This document shows positions 49,469 through 57,944 of a DNA stretch of 64,000 nucleotides, one piece after another. Position 1 is the first letter of the stretch, and every line of letters starts with the position of its first letter. Origin of the DNA: Paenirhizobium naphthalenivorans (GTDB lineage Bacteria > Pseudomonadota > Alphaproteobacteria > Rhizobiales > Rhizobiaceae); NCBI RefSeq assembly GCF_007992095.1, contig NZ_BJZP01000006.1:162147-226146 (forward strand), in the 5' to 3' direction. The notes under the pieces were generated by a model. That model saw only the letters and a program-made list of their open reading frames with translations. It had not been told where the DNA came from and searched no databases. The position numbers and the translations under genes were made by a program.

Positions 49469-50868
49469 TTTTCGGGCGCAGCCTGCAGTCGCGCGGCCAG
49501 TCCGTCGCCTTCCGACTGGTGGTGGTGCTGGCGCTTGTCACGGCAATCGCGATCGTGGCGACCGTGATTGCGGCCTATCGTTACGGACGCGCCGCCGCCG
49601 ACGAGGCTTTCGACCGGTTGCTGACGGGCGCCGCTTTGCAGATTTCCGAACGGGTGTTCGTGGCCGACGGCAAGGTGCAGGTGGATCTGCCGCTCTCGGC
49701 TTTCGAACTTCTGGCGCTGGCCTCCGACGATCGCGTCTTCTACCGGGTGAGGGGGGCGACGGGTGAAACCGTCACAGGCTATGATGACCTGCCATTGCCA
49801 GCCCAACGCCGCAAGATGACCACTCCTCTCGTCTACGATACGGAGTATCTCGGCGTCCCTGTCAGGGCCGTCATCCTGCAGAGGCGGCTTGCCGAAACCC
49901 AGCTCCGCAGTGCCGTTGATGTCATTGTCGCCCATACGACGCAGGCACGCGCCGACCTTGCCCGTGACATCGCGACCCGTGCCATGCTGGGGGCCGCGCT
50001 CGGCGGGATCGTTGTCATCGCCGCCACCTTCTTTGCCACCCGCTATGCGTTGCGGCCGCTGGGCAGGATCGAGGAGCATATGCTGGCGCGCGATCCGCTC
50101 GACCTTTCTCCGATCACCGAAGCCGCCCCAAAGGAAGTGGATGCCCTGGTCTCCGCCATCAACCGCTTTATGTCACGACTGGACCGCCGCGTTGGCGACA
50201 TGCAAGCCTTCGTGGCTGATACTGCCCATCAGATGCGCACACCGATCACCGCATTGCGTGCCGTCACCGAAAATGCGCTCGACGAAACAGACCCCGGCCG
50301 GCTCAAATCGATGCTGCACAGGATCCGCAATCGCGCGATCGGCGTGAGCCGTCTGATGGAACAATTGCTCAGTGAGGCGCTGATCATACACCGATCTGAC
50401 ACAGCCCCGCTTGTCCCGACGGATCTGCGCCGCGTGGTGCTGGATGCCGAACGCGAATTCCGCACCACCGTAAGACCGGAACACGACGCGCTCGAACTGG
50501 ATCTCTCGACCGATGCCGCCACAGTGCTGGCCGATCCATTCAGCCTGAAGGAAGCCGTCAAGAATCTGATTGCCAATGCGTTCGCCCATGGCCAGCCACC
50601 GGTGCGACTGGTGGTGGAGACGGAGGAGGGGGGCACGGCCCTGCTGCGTGTCGAGGACCATGGGCCGGGCATCGATGGCGAGCAGCTTAAACTTCTCGGC
50701 CGCCGGTTCAGCCGGCGCGAGGATCGCACCGAGAGCGCGGGACTGGGTCTTGCCATCGCCCACAAAGTCATCGCCTTTCACGACGCAACGTTTCTGACCG
50801 GACGCTCGGAAAAGGACCATTTCTGGATCGGCTTTCGCATCGCCTTGGCGAAGGAGACAACGACATGA
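49465..50868 (+). CDS. tctE: Sensor histidine kinase (TctE-like)
   Basis: 467 residues. An N-terminal transmembrane helix (about 17-37) and a second one (about 174-190) enclose a periplasmic sensor of about 130 residues (2CSK_N type). Then come a HAMP-like linker, the H-box with H255 in ADTAHQMRTPITAL, the N-box VKNLIANAFAHG and the G boxes VEDHGPGIDG and AGLGLAIAHKV. It autophosphorylates and transfers to TctD. Coupled by ATGA to both neighbours. Confidence 0.92.
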   Translation: MIFGRSLQSRGQSVAFRLVVVLALVTAIAIVATVIAAYRYGRAAADEAFDRLLTGAALQISERVFVADGKVQVDLPLSAFELLALASDDRVFYRVRGATGETVTGYDDLPLPAQRRKMTTPLVYDTEYLGVPVRAVILQRRLAETQLRSAVDVIVAHTTQARADLARDIATRAMLGAALGGIVVIAATFFATRYALRPLGRIEEHMLARDPLDLSPITEAAPKEVDALVSAINRFMSRLDRRVGDMQAFVADTAHQMRTPITALRAVTENALDETDPGRLKSMLHRIRNRAIGVSRLMEQLLSEALIIHRSDTAPLVPTDLRRVVLDAEREFRTTVRPEHDALELDLSTDAATVLADPFSLKEAVKNLIANAFAHGQPPVRLVVETEEGGTALLRVEDHGPGIDGEQLKLLGRRFSRREDRTESAGLGLAIAHKVIAFHDATFLTGRSEKDHFWIGFRIALAKETTT

Positions 50869-51938
50869 TCGGAAAAGCAGCGCTTTGCCTGGCCTCCTTT
50901 TTCGTTGCCTGGCTTATCGGCTCTATTGCCACACCGGCGATGGACATGGATTTTCCCGCGTCATCGACCCCGCAGGACGTGCTGACAATCGCCAGTGTCA
51001 CCGATCTCGACGCGATCCGCCCGATGATCGAGGGTTTCCAACGCCGGCACCCGTCCATCACTGTCCGTTATCATGAGAGCGAGAGCCCTTCGCTCGACAA
51101 GGCGACCGCCGAGGCCTGTCGAGAGGGCGTATTCCTTGCCGATGTGGTGATCTCGTCTTCGGTGGCAAAGCAAGTCGGCCTGGTCAACGATGGCTGTGCC
51201 CGGCCAGTGGAGACCAGCCTGGTCGCTCGGCTTCCCGCCTGGGCCAAATGGCGGCAGGAGCTGATCGGGCTGACTGCCGAGCCCGCCGTGATCGTCTACA
51301 ACAAGGCAGCGTTCGCGGCGGAGAAAGTTCCAGCGGACCGATTCGAGCTCGTGGATCTTTTGCGAAAATCCACCCGCTTCATGGATCGGATCGGCACCTA
51401 TGACATTGCCAGCTCGGGTGTCGGATATTTCTTTGCTTTCGAAGACGCCGTGCAGGCCACGACCTGGGGCCGTCTTATCGAGGTTTTCGGCCGAAACCGG
51501 GTGAAGTTCTATTGCTGCTCAGCGGACATTCTTGATCGGGTTGCCGATGGCAGCCTTTACATCGGATACAATATCCTTGGTTCCTACGCGCTGGCACGGG
51601 CGGACGCCGATCCCCGGATCGGCGTCATTTTTCCCTCCGACTACACGCTTGTGATGACCCGCACCGCCTTCATTTCCAAAGAGGCGAGAGCGGTGGCGGC
51701 GGCAAATCTGTTTCTCGAGTTCGTTCTTTCGCCGGAAGGAACCAGGATCCTCGAACAGCAGATGCGCTTCTATTCGCCGATCGACGGGATCGCGAAACTG
51801 GCCGAACTCTCGCCGGGCGAGGACAACACGATCCGTCCCATCGCCCTCACGCCGGCCCTGATTGTCGCCCTCGACAAGGAAAAGCGACGCCTTTTTCTCG
51901 AACAATGGGACAAATCCGTTTTCATCCCCAGCCCGTGA
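50865..51938 (+). CDS. Periplasmic ABC-type substrate-binding protein linked to the TctDE system
   Basis: 357 residues. It has an uncleaved or Sec signal (GKAALCLASFFVAWLIGSIA) and an AfuA/FbpA-like SBP_bac fold: LTIASVTDLDAIRPMIEGF, VTVRYHE-like segment, DVVISSSVAKQVGLVN and GIVFPSDYTLVMTRT-like loops. It overlaps the kinase gene by four bases, and no ABC permease or ATPase gene is near. I infer that it acts as a sensing accessory for the kinase, as reported for several TctE/QseC-type operons, rather than in transport. Substrate unknown. Confidence 0.8.
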   Translation: MIGKAALCLASFFVAWLIGSIATPAMDMDFPASSTPQDVLTIASVTDLDAIRPMIEGFQRRHPSITVRYHESESPSLDKATAEACREGVFLADVVISSSVAKQVGLVNDGCARPVETSLVARLPAWAKWRQELIGLTAEPAVIVYNKAAFAAEKVPADRFELVDLLRKSTRFMDRIGTYDIASSGVGYFFAFEDAVQATTWGRLIEVFGRNRVKFYCCSADILDRVADGSLYIGYNILGSYALARADADPRIGVIFPSDYTLVMTRTAFISKEARAVAAANLFLEFVLSPEGTRILEQQMRFYSPIDGIAKLAELSPGEDNTIRPIALTPALIVALDKEKRRLFLEQWDKSVFIPSP

Positions 51939-52066
51939 AAGCCACAAGACTGATCTTTCAGCCTAGCGTTTTCCCTGGCGGATAGGGACAGATCAGCCAA
52001 GGGGTATCATGAGCACTATGGCCGTGACCCAAGCTCCCTGGGCATGCGTGCTTTGCGACCAAGACA

Positions 52067-52103
52067 TGCAACTATCGCGCATCTCAAATACACGATAGTT
52101 GCA
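52067..52103. repeat. Inverted repeat between convergent genes
   Basis: TGCAACTATCG (52067-52077) and CGATAGTTGCA (52093-52103) are perfect 11-base arms separated by 15 bases. It lies in the 292-base gap between two convergent genes, where no promoter is expected. The arms contain TGCAACTAT, also present in the marR promoter region at 15693-15701. It could be a stem-loop or an orphan operator. Nothing else was recognised in 51939-52230. Confidence 0.5.
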
Positions 52104-52230
52104 CAGATACCCTGCCATCTCGTTGGCGAAAATATCGACAAGACTCGCGGCTTCCGCCAGCCCCGCTTGGCACCCGCAGCTAAAAGAAATACGTCCGGAC
52201 GCGGCCAGGGCCTGATACGGATGGCGTTCG

Positions 52231-52980
52231 TCAGCTCCCTTGAGTCAAGGCCACGGCGTCCGGACCCGCCGGGAAGCGGAGTTGGCCGGAGACATCATGG
52301 ACAGCGTTCCAGATCGCCTCCGCGACATCGTCTTCCGCCGTCGTCAGGGCCGGCCTGGCAAAGTCCTCCAGGATCGGCCGGGCGAACTCCGCATAATCGC
52401 CCGGAAGCAATTGATCCAAGGGCAGGACGGAGTTCGCAATGAAGTTCGTGGTCGGCGCATAACCTGGCTCGACCAGCTTCACGCGAATGTCGAAATAACC
52501 CAGTTCATGCGCGAGCGAATCGGAGAAGCCCTCGATCGCCTGCTTGCTTGCGGTGTAAGCCGCAGTAAGTGGGAAAGGTGCGAGCGTGACGCTGGAAGTC
52601 ACGTTGACAATGGTGCCGGATCGACGCTCGCGCATCTGCGGGATCACTGCCTGCGCCATCGCCATCACGCCGAAAGTGTTGGTGTCGAAAATCTTGCGGA
52701 TCGCCGGCATGGGCGTTGCTTCGAACGCGCCGGCCATACCGATGCCGGCGTTGTTGACCAGCACGTCGACTGGACCGGCCGCCTTGACGAGAGCTGCGAT
52801 GCTCTCACCGCTCGTTACGTCGAGCGGCAGCACATGCAATCGGTTGTCTTCACTGCCGAACAGGGCGGGATCGGGACGCCGCATCGTGGCGATGACATGC
52901 CATCCGCGAGAAAGGAAATATTCGGCGGTGGCCTTGCCATAGCCCGACGAAGCGCCGGTAATCAGGATCGTCTTGGTCAT
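52231..52980 (-). CDS. SDR family oxidoreductase
   Basis: 249 residues. Cofactor motif ILITGASSGYGKATAEYF (5-22), VNNAGIGMAGAF, Ser in VNVTSSVTLAPF and catalytic YTASK. ATG 52980 follows AAGGAGAC; the frame opening at 53046 is unsupported. Typical of SDRs of unknown substrate controlled by a divergent AraC regulator (53078-53986). Confidence 0.9.
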   Translation of the reverse strand: MTKTILITGASSGYGKATAEYFLSRGWHVIATMRRPDPALFGSEDNRLHVLPLDVTSGESIAALVKAAGPVDVLVNNAGIGMAGAFEATPMPAIRKIFDTNTFGVMAMAQAVIPQMRERRSGTIVNVTSSVTLAPFPLTAAYTASKQAIEGFSDSLAHELGYFDIRVKLVEPGYAPTTNFIANSVLPLDQLLPGDYAEFARPILEDFARPALTTAEDDVAEAIWNAVHDVSGQLRFPAGPDAVALTQGS

Positions 52981-53040
52981 TTTCTGTCTCCTTGGTTTCC
53001 ATGGAGAAGGAGATAGACGATGATTTCGAGATGATATATA

Positions 53041-53055
53041 ATTCAAAGTCTGAAT
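53041..53055. promoter_or_regulatory. Palindrome in the SDR/araC divergent promoter region
   Basis: ATTCA-AAGTC-TGAAT, perfect 5-base arms in an AT-rich stretch between the two divergent starts (52980 and 53078). Candidate AraC-family site; short, so modest confidence. Confidence 0.35.
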
Positions 53056-53077
53056 TTATTTATCTATCGTCTACGAA

Positions 53078-53986
53078 ATGGACCCTCTCAGCGAAATTAT
53101 AACTTTGTTGCGACCGAGCGCCGCCGTCTCGAAGCCGATTTCCGGCCGTGGGCAATGGGGTGTCCGTTATCGGGCGCATGACGCGCCGGGTTTCACGATT
53201 GTCCTTTCCGGGGAGGCATGGGTCCTGTTCGACGGCAGGGAGCCGCTAGGACTGACGCAGGGCGACTTCCTGCTGCTGCCGACGACACCCGCATTCTCAC
53301 TTTGCAGCCAGCCCGGCCTCACCTGCACCCCCGTCGAGCCGACGGATGTGGCGGTTCGGCATGGTGAGCAAGAAGGCGAAGCCGACTTCGTCGCGCTGGG
53401 CGGGAGTTTCACCTTCGAGCAGGTTAACGCCTCGCTTCTGCTTTCTCTACTGCCCAACCTCATTCACATCCCCGCCTCCGAGGGACGAACATCCCGGTTC
53501 GGTCGCCTCATAGAACTACTGTCCGAGGAGTGTGTCGCCGACCATCCGGGCAAGCAACTGATCGTCCAGCGCATGCTCGAGGTGCTGCTGGTCGAGGCAC
53601 TGCGCTGGCGCAGCGTCGAGAGTGAGAGGGTTCCAGTCGGGCTGTTGAATGGAATGCGTGATCCCGGGCTTGCCCGTGTGCTGGCAGCCATGCACGCGGA
53701 TGTTCGCGCGAACTGGACGGTTGCCGAACTGGCCGGTATCGCCGACATGTCGCGCTCGGCTTTTGCCGCACGCTTCGGCGAGACGCTTGGTTGCGCGCCT
53801 ATCGAATATCTGGCGCGCTGGCGCATGGCGCTCGCCAAGGATGCCCTGGTGCAGGGAACAAAACCGCTGGACCGCATTGCGGACGAAATCGGCTACGGGT
53901 CCGCCAGCGCCTTTAGCACCGCGTTCCGCAAACGGCTCGGTATGGCGCCCGGCAGATTCGCCCGCGCCAACGAATGGCGAAGTTAG
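53078..53986 (+). CDS. AraC family transcriptional regulator (cupin_6 sensor)
   Basis: 302 residues. N-terminal AraC cupin_6 sensor: RYRAHDAPGFTIVLSGEAWV and LTQGDFLLLPTTPAFSLCS (about 30-75). C-terminal double HTH: WTVAELAGIADMSRSAFAAR, LAKDALVQGTKPLDRIADEI and GYGSASAFSTAFRKRLGMAP. It matches the common pairing of this regulator type with a divergent SDR. Ends 99 bases before a terminator hairpin. Confidence 0.92.
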   Translation: MDPLSEIITLLRPSAAVSKPISGRGQWGVRYRAHDAPGFTIVLSGEAWVLFDGREPLGLTQGDFLLLPTTPAFSLCSQPGLTCTPVEPTDVAVRHGEQEGEADFVALGGSFTFEQVNASLLLSLLPNLIHIPASEGRTSRFGRLIELLSEECVADHPGKQLIVQRMLEVLLVEALRWRSVESERVPVGLLNGMRDPGLARVLAAMHADVRANWTVAELAGIADMSRSAFAARFGETLGCAPIEYLARWRMALAKDALVQGTKPLDRIADEIGYGSASAFSTAFRKRLGMAPGRFARANEWRS

Positions 53987-54290
53987 GTACTCCGGGCGTC
54001 ATCACCTTGTCTGCAGCCTGAGGGTTGATGGAGACCTAGGCTGACATGAACAATTCCGTGACAAAGGCCACCGGTTTCCGCCGCAGACAGTCGCCCGTGA
54101 AGGGCGACTGTCTTTCCGTTCCCGTTTAACCTGCGTTCGTTCGAGGAACCGTCGTTGGAGCGTGGCATTGCCGTGTCATAGGAAACGGTCCCCCGATGGG
54201 GCCGCCGATTTGAGCCGGCGTATGCAGAGCAAGGCGCCGGCCGTTCGAAATCCCCACGGCAATTCTCCGCACCCCGGAGCCGTTGTCGAA
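53987..54290. other. 304-base gap between convergent genes
   Basis: It contains the terminator at 54085-54113; beyond it the sequence (54114-54290) has no open frame or motif that I recognise. Confidence 0.5.
54085..54113 (+). terminator. Intrinsic terminator downstream of the araC gene
   Basis: AGACAGTCGCCC / GGGCGACTGTCT, a perfect 12-base stem with a 5-base loop, followed by TTTCC. It lies 99 bases after the AraC stop. Confidence 0.75.
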
Positions 54291-55301
54291 TCATACCTCC
54301 AAGATGGCCTTGATCGCGCCAGCTTCCGGGCGCGACCATTCGGAAAATAGTCGCGCACCGTCTTCCAGACGACCCCGATGGGTGTTGAGCGCCCGGGTCG
54401 GCACACGGCCGGCCTCCATCTGGCGCACGACCTCGGCAAAATCATCAGGTTGCGCGTTGCGGCTGGCGAAAAGCGTTGCCTCACGCTTGTGAAATTCGGG
54501 ATCGGCAAAGGTGATATCCTGCCGAACGACCGAGAGCAGCACATAGCGCGCACCATGGTTCAGGAAATTGAAGCCTCGCTGCATTGGGGCGGCATTGCCT
54601 GTGGCGTCGATGACGACGTCGTACCATTCGCCGTCGGTCCGGCGCTCCGCCTCGCTTTCGGCCTGATCACCGGCGATCAGGATTTCATCCGCGCCGAGTT
54701 GCTCGACGGCAAACGCCAAGCGGTCCTCTCGGGTGTCCATCACGGTCACATGAGCGCCGCGCGCCTTGGCGAAGATGATCGCCGACATGCCGATCGGGCC
54801 GGAGCCGGTGATCAGCACGCGATCCTGTGCGCCGAGATTGCCTCGCTTCACGCCATGGGCGCCGATGGCCAGGAATTCGATCATTGCCGCGTCTTCCAGC
54901 GCAATGCTGCCGGTCGGCACGACATTGCGTTCGGGAACACAGACATATTCGGCCATGCCGCCGTCGCAATGAACGCCGAGCACTCGGATATTGCGGCAAG
55001 CGTTGGTCAGCCCCTTGCGGCAGGCCTGGCAGTTGCCGCAGGACAGGTAGGGAACGATGTAGACTGGCTCGCCCTTTTCCAGGCTGCTGCCGACGGGTGC
55101 CTCCTCGACCGTGCCGGAAAGCTCGTGGCCCATCACCCGTGGATATTCGAGGAAGGGGTGCTTGCCGGCGAAGATGTGGAAGTCGGTGCCGCAAACGCCG
55201 ACATTACGGATGCGCACGAGAACTTCGCCTTCACCGCGTACGGGTTCGGGTCTGGAGACGAGCGAGAGACGGCCTGGTTCGTCACAAACGAGCGCTTTCA
55301 T
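54291..55301 (-). CDS. Zinc-dependent alcohol dehydrogenase (RspB/LgoD-like)
   Basis: 336-residue MDR-family dehydrogenase. Catalytic zinc ligands: C in VGVCGTDFH and GHE in VMGHELSGTV; structural zinc cysteines in SCGNCQACRKGLTNAC. NAD domain: VLITGSGPIGMSAIIFA. It resembles L-galactonate/L-gulonate-5-dehydrogenase-type enzymes (RspB, LgoD). It overlaps uxuB by four bases and is the last gene of the hexuronate operon, so it likely oxidises an aldonate or uronate-derived polyol for entry via fructuronate or mannonate. Confidence 0.88.
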   Translation of the reverse strand: MKALVCDEPGRLSLVSRPEPVRGEGEVLVRIRNVGVCGTDFHIFAGKHPFLEYPRVMGHELSGTVEEAPVGSSLEKGEPVYIVPYLSCGNCQACRKGLTNACRNIRVLGVHCDGGMAEYVCVPERNVVPTGSIALEDAAMIEFLAIGAHGVKRGNLGAQDRVLITGSGPIGMSAIIFAKARGAHVTVMDTREDRLAFAVEQLGADEILIAGDQAESEAERRTDGEWYDVVIDATGNAAPMQRGFNFLNHGARYVLLSVVRQDITFADPEFHKREATLFASRNAQPDDFAEVVRQMEAGRVPTRALNTHRGRLEDGARLFSEWSRPEAGAIKAILEV

Positions 55302-56725
55302 GGGATTTTCCTGTCTGCAGTGGAAGCAAAGGTTTTCAGTTCTCTGTTGATGAGGTCGCGCCAGACTCGGGCGGCGACCAGTTCGGGCGGGAAAAGCCCG
55401 CCGATGGCAAAGAAGGAAGCGGATGGATCGGCTGGATCGAGCGCACGCGCGGCGGCCAGAATCTCTTCACGGCGGGGATCGTCGCAGTCCATACGCTTGC
55501 GAACCACGGCGATCCAAAGGGCCACCGCATGGGCAAATTCGGCAGCGTCGCCACCCGTTGTCAGGACATCGACGGCTGCGGTGAAAACGCGCTGCGGCAG
55601 CTTCTGACTGCAATCCATGGCGATCTGGATGTTGCGATGGGCAATCGCCTTGTTGGCGAAGCGATCGACAAGCTGGCGCTGGTACTCATCAAGATCAATG
55701 CCCGGAACAGGGTCAAGGGTCGGGACGACTGCTCTCATATGGCGATGCACCTGATCGACCAGTTCCGGCACGGCCATGACGTCGCGGACGAATTCCAGGC
55801 CATGCAACAGCCCGAGATGGGCGATCAGCGTGTGGGAGCCGTTGAGAAGCCGGAGCTTCATCTTTTCATAAGGCTCGACATGATCGGCAAAGATGGCGCC
55901 GCCGGCCTCCCAGGCGGGGCGGCCGGAGACGAAGTGGTCCTCGATCACCCATTGCATGAAAGGCTCGGTCTCAAGCGCCAGATGATCCTCTACACCGAGC
56001 AACTCGCCGGCAAGCGCGCGGGTGGATTCGGTTGCGGCCGGTACGATACGATCCACCATACTACAGGGAAAAGCCCCGTTTTCTGCGATCCAGCTGGCAA
56101 GTTCCGGGTCCCGGCGCTCGGCCATTTCCAGCACGAGGCGCCGGACGATTTTGCCGTTGGACGGGAGATTGTCACAGCAGAGCACAGTGTAGGGTGCCAC
56201 ACCGCTGGCGCGGCGCAATGCCAACCCCTCGATGAGAAAACCGAGCGCACCGACCGGCGCATGCGGGTTGGTCAGGTCGGCGGCGACAGCCGGATGATCG
56301 AGATCCAGACCACCCGTCGCCGGGTGCAGGCCATAGGCCTTTTCGGAAACCGTGAGCGTGACAACGCGGATCTCCGGATCGGCGAGATAGTCGATTACCT
56401 TTTGCCGGTCGCGGGCAGCACAGAGCCAGTCTACCGTTGCTCCAATGACTTCGACGCTCTCTTCGCCGGAACCGCGGATGACGATCGAATAGAGACCGTC
56501 CTGCTCTTCAAGGGCCTCCACGGGTTCGGGAGAGCGCAGGTTGATGGCAACAATGCCCCAGGGTCCGAAGGCCGCGGTCAAGGCCCGTTGCGTGTAGACC
56601 GCCTGATGAGCGCGGTGGAAGGCGCCCAGCCCGATGTGAACGATGCCGGGGCGCAGCGCCTTGCGATCAAAGGCGGGCTGTCGCACGGTGGCGGGAAAGG
56701 TGGTCGCGGCTGAGAGGCGTTCCAT
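55298..56725 (-). CDS. uxuB: Mannitol dehydrogenase-family protein, D-mannonate oxidoreductase (fructuronate reductase) UxuB
   Basis: 475 residues, the usual size of long-chain polyol dehydrogenases. N-terminal domain: IVHIGLGAFHRAHQAVYTQR and VTLTVSEKAYGLHP; C-terminal domain: VDRIVPAATESTRA and the catalytic segment EPYEKMKLRLLNGSHTLIAH with the family K-x5-N-x2-H motif. It reduces D-fructuronate to D-mannonate with NADH (or the reverse). Its position 5 bases after uxuA supports UxuB over mannitol dehydrogenase. Confidence 0.9.
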   Translation of the reverse strand: MERLSAATTFPATVRQPAFDRKALRPGIVHIGLGAFHRAHQAVYTQRALTAAFGPWGIVAINLRSPEPVEALEEQDGLYSIVIRGSGEESVEVIGATVDWLCAARDRQKVIDYLADPEIRVVTLTVSEKAYGLHPATGGLDLDHPAVAADLTNPHAPVGALGFLIEGLALRRASGVAPYTVLCCDNLPSNGKIVRRLVLEMAERRDPELASWIAENGAFPCSMVDRIVPAATESTRALAGELLGVEDHLALETEPFMQWVIEDHFVSGRPAWEAGGAIFADHVEPYEKMKLRLLNGSHTLIAHLGLLHGLEFVRDVMAVPELVDQVHRHMRAVVPTLDPVPGIDLDEYQRQLVDRFANKAIAHRNIQIAMDCSQKLPQRVFTAAVDVLTTGGDAAEFAHAVALWIAVVRKRMDCDDPRREEILAAARALDPADPSASFFAIGGLFPPELVAARVWRDLINRELKTFASTADRKIP

Positions 56726-56730
56726 CGGTG

Positions 56731-57927
56731 TCAGGCCATTCCGTAGTGAGAGTGAAGCAGCGCGCGTTCGATGCCGCGCAGTTCGGCCAGACCCTTCAGC
56801 CGGCCGATCGCCGGATAGCCGGGCTGGGCACCGCGCGTCAGGTCGCCGAGGATCTCCTGTCCGTGGTCGGGTCGCATCGGAATGCGATGGTCCTCACGAC
56901 CTTCCACCCGTCGGCGCTTTTCCTCCGTCAGGAGGGCGGCGATCACGGCGACCATATCGGTGCCGCCCTCCAGATGTTCGTCCTCGAAAAACGAACAGGG
57001 CAAGGTATCGGTATCGCGAGTCACGTTGCGCAGATGGACGAAGTGGATCCGTTCGGCAAACCGTTTGGCGATGATGGGCAGATCGTTGTCGGGCCGGGCG
57101 CCGAGCGAGCCGGTGCAGAGCGTTACGCCGTTTGCGCGGCTGTCGACCTGGGTCAGCATGTGGGCGTAGTCGGCTTCGGTCGAGAGTATCCGCGGCAGGC
57201 CGAGCAGCGGCCATGGCGGATCGTCGCCGTGAGCGCAGATATTGATGCCGACCTCTTCAGCGACCGGCGTCACCTGCGACAGGAAGTCGACAAGGTTCTG
57301 CTGCAGCCTGATACGGTCCACGTTCTTGTAGGAGCGCAGTTTTTCAAGCAGTTGATCGAGTGTGTAGCCATCGGCCGAGCCCGGCAAACCGGCGCCGATG
57401 TTGCGGCCGAGTGCCGTGATCTTTTCACCCGGCATTTCGATGAAGCGTTTGGCTGCGTCCTCCGCCAGCCATTCCGGATAGTCGGCGCCGGCGTCGGGGC
57501 GCGTCAGGATGTGGATGTCGAAAGCGGCGAAGTCGGCGAGATCGAAACGCATGGCTTTTGCGCCGTGGCGGGTTTCCCAATGCAGGTCGGTGCGGGTCCA
57601 ATCGAGTACGGGCATGAAATTGTAGCAGACAGTGCGAATGCCGCAGGTGGACAACCGCCGCAGTGTTTCCTGCCAATTGGCGATGTGGCTGCGCCATTCG
57701 CCGGTCTGGGTCTTGATGTCTTCCGACACGGGAACGCTCTCGACGACGTCCCAGGAGAGGCCGCCGACCCTGATCTCGTCTTGCCGCTTGCGGATTTCGT
57801 CGAGTGTCCAGGCAGCCCCAGTGGGAACGTGATGCAGCGCGCTGACGATACCCTCCGCTCCGGCCTGCGCGGCATCGCGCACGGTGACCTTGTCAACCGG
57901 GCCAAACCACCGCCATGTATGTCTCAT
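56731..57927 (-). CDS. uxuA: Mannonate dehydratase UxuA
   Basis: 398 residues. The start MRHTWRWFGPVDKVTVRDAA is the UxuA N-terminal signature, followed by GIVSALHHVPTGAAW. Later motifs with metal ligands: NICAHGDDPPWPLLGLPRIL, VTLCTGSLGARPDNDLP and RIHFVHLRNVTRD. It dehydrates D-mannonate to 2-keto-3-deoxygluconate (Fe/Mn-dependent). The KDG kinase and aldolase are not in the window. Confidence 0.96.
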   Translation of the reverse strand: MRHTWRWFGPVDKVTVRDAAQAGAEGIVSALHHVPTGAAWTLDEIRKRQDEIRVGGLSWDVVESVPVSEDIKTQTGEWRSHIANWQETLRRLSTCGIRTVCYNFMPVLDWTRTDLHWETRHGAKAMRFDLADFAAFDIHILTRPDAGADYPEWLAEDAAKRFIEMPGEKITALGRNIGAGLPGSADGYTLDQLLEKLRSYKNVDRIRLQQNLVDFLSQVTPVAEEVGINICAHGDDPPWPLLGLPRILSTEADYAHMLTQVDSRANGVTLCTGSLGARPDNDLPIIAKRFAERIHFVHLRNVTRDTDTLPCSFFEDEHLEGGTDMVAVIAALLTEEKRRRVEGREDHRIPMRPDHGQEILGDLTRGAQPGYPAIGRLKGLAELRGIERALLHSHYGMA

Positions 57928-57944
57928 AGTCTTGTCCTTTTGGT

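Noticed and set aside
52044..52442. Plus-strand frame spanning the inverted repeat and the SDR 3' end
   Set aside because: No ribosome site or recognisable domain, and half of it is antisense to the SDR.
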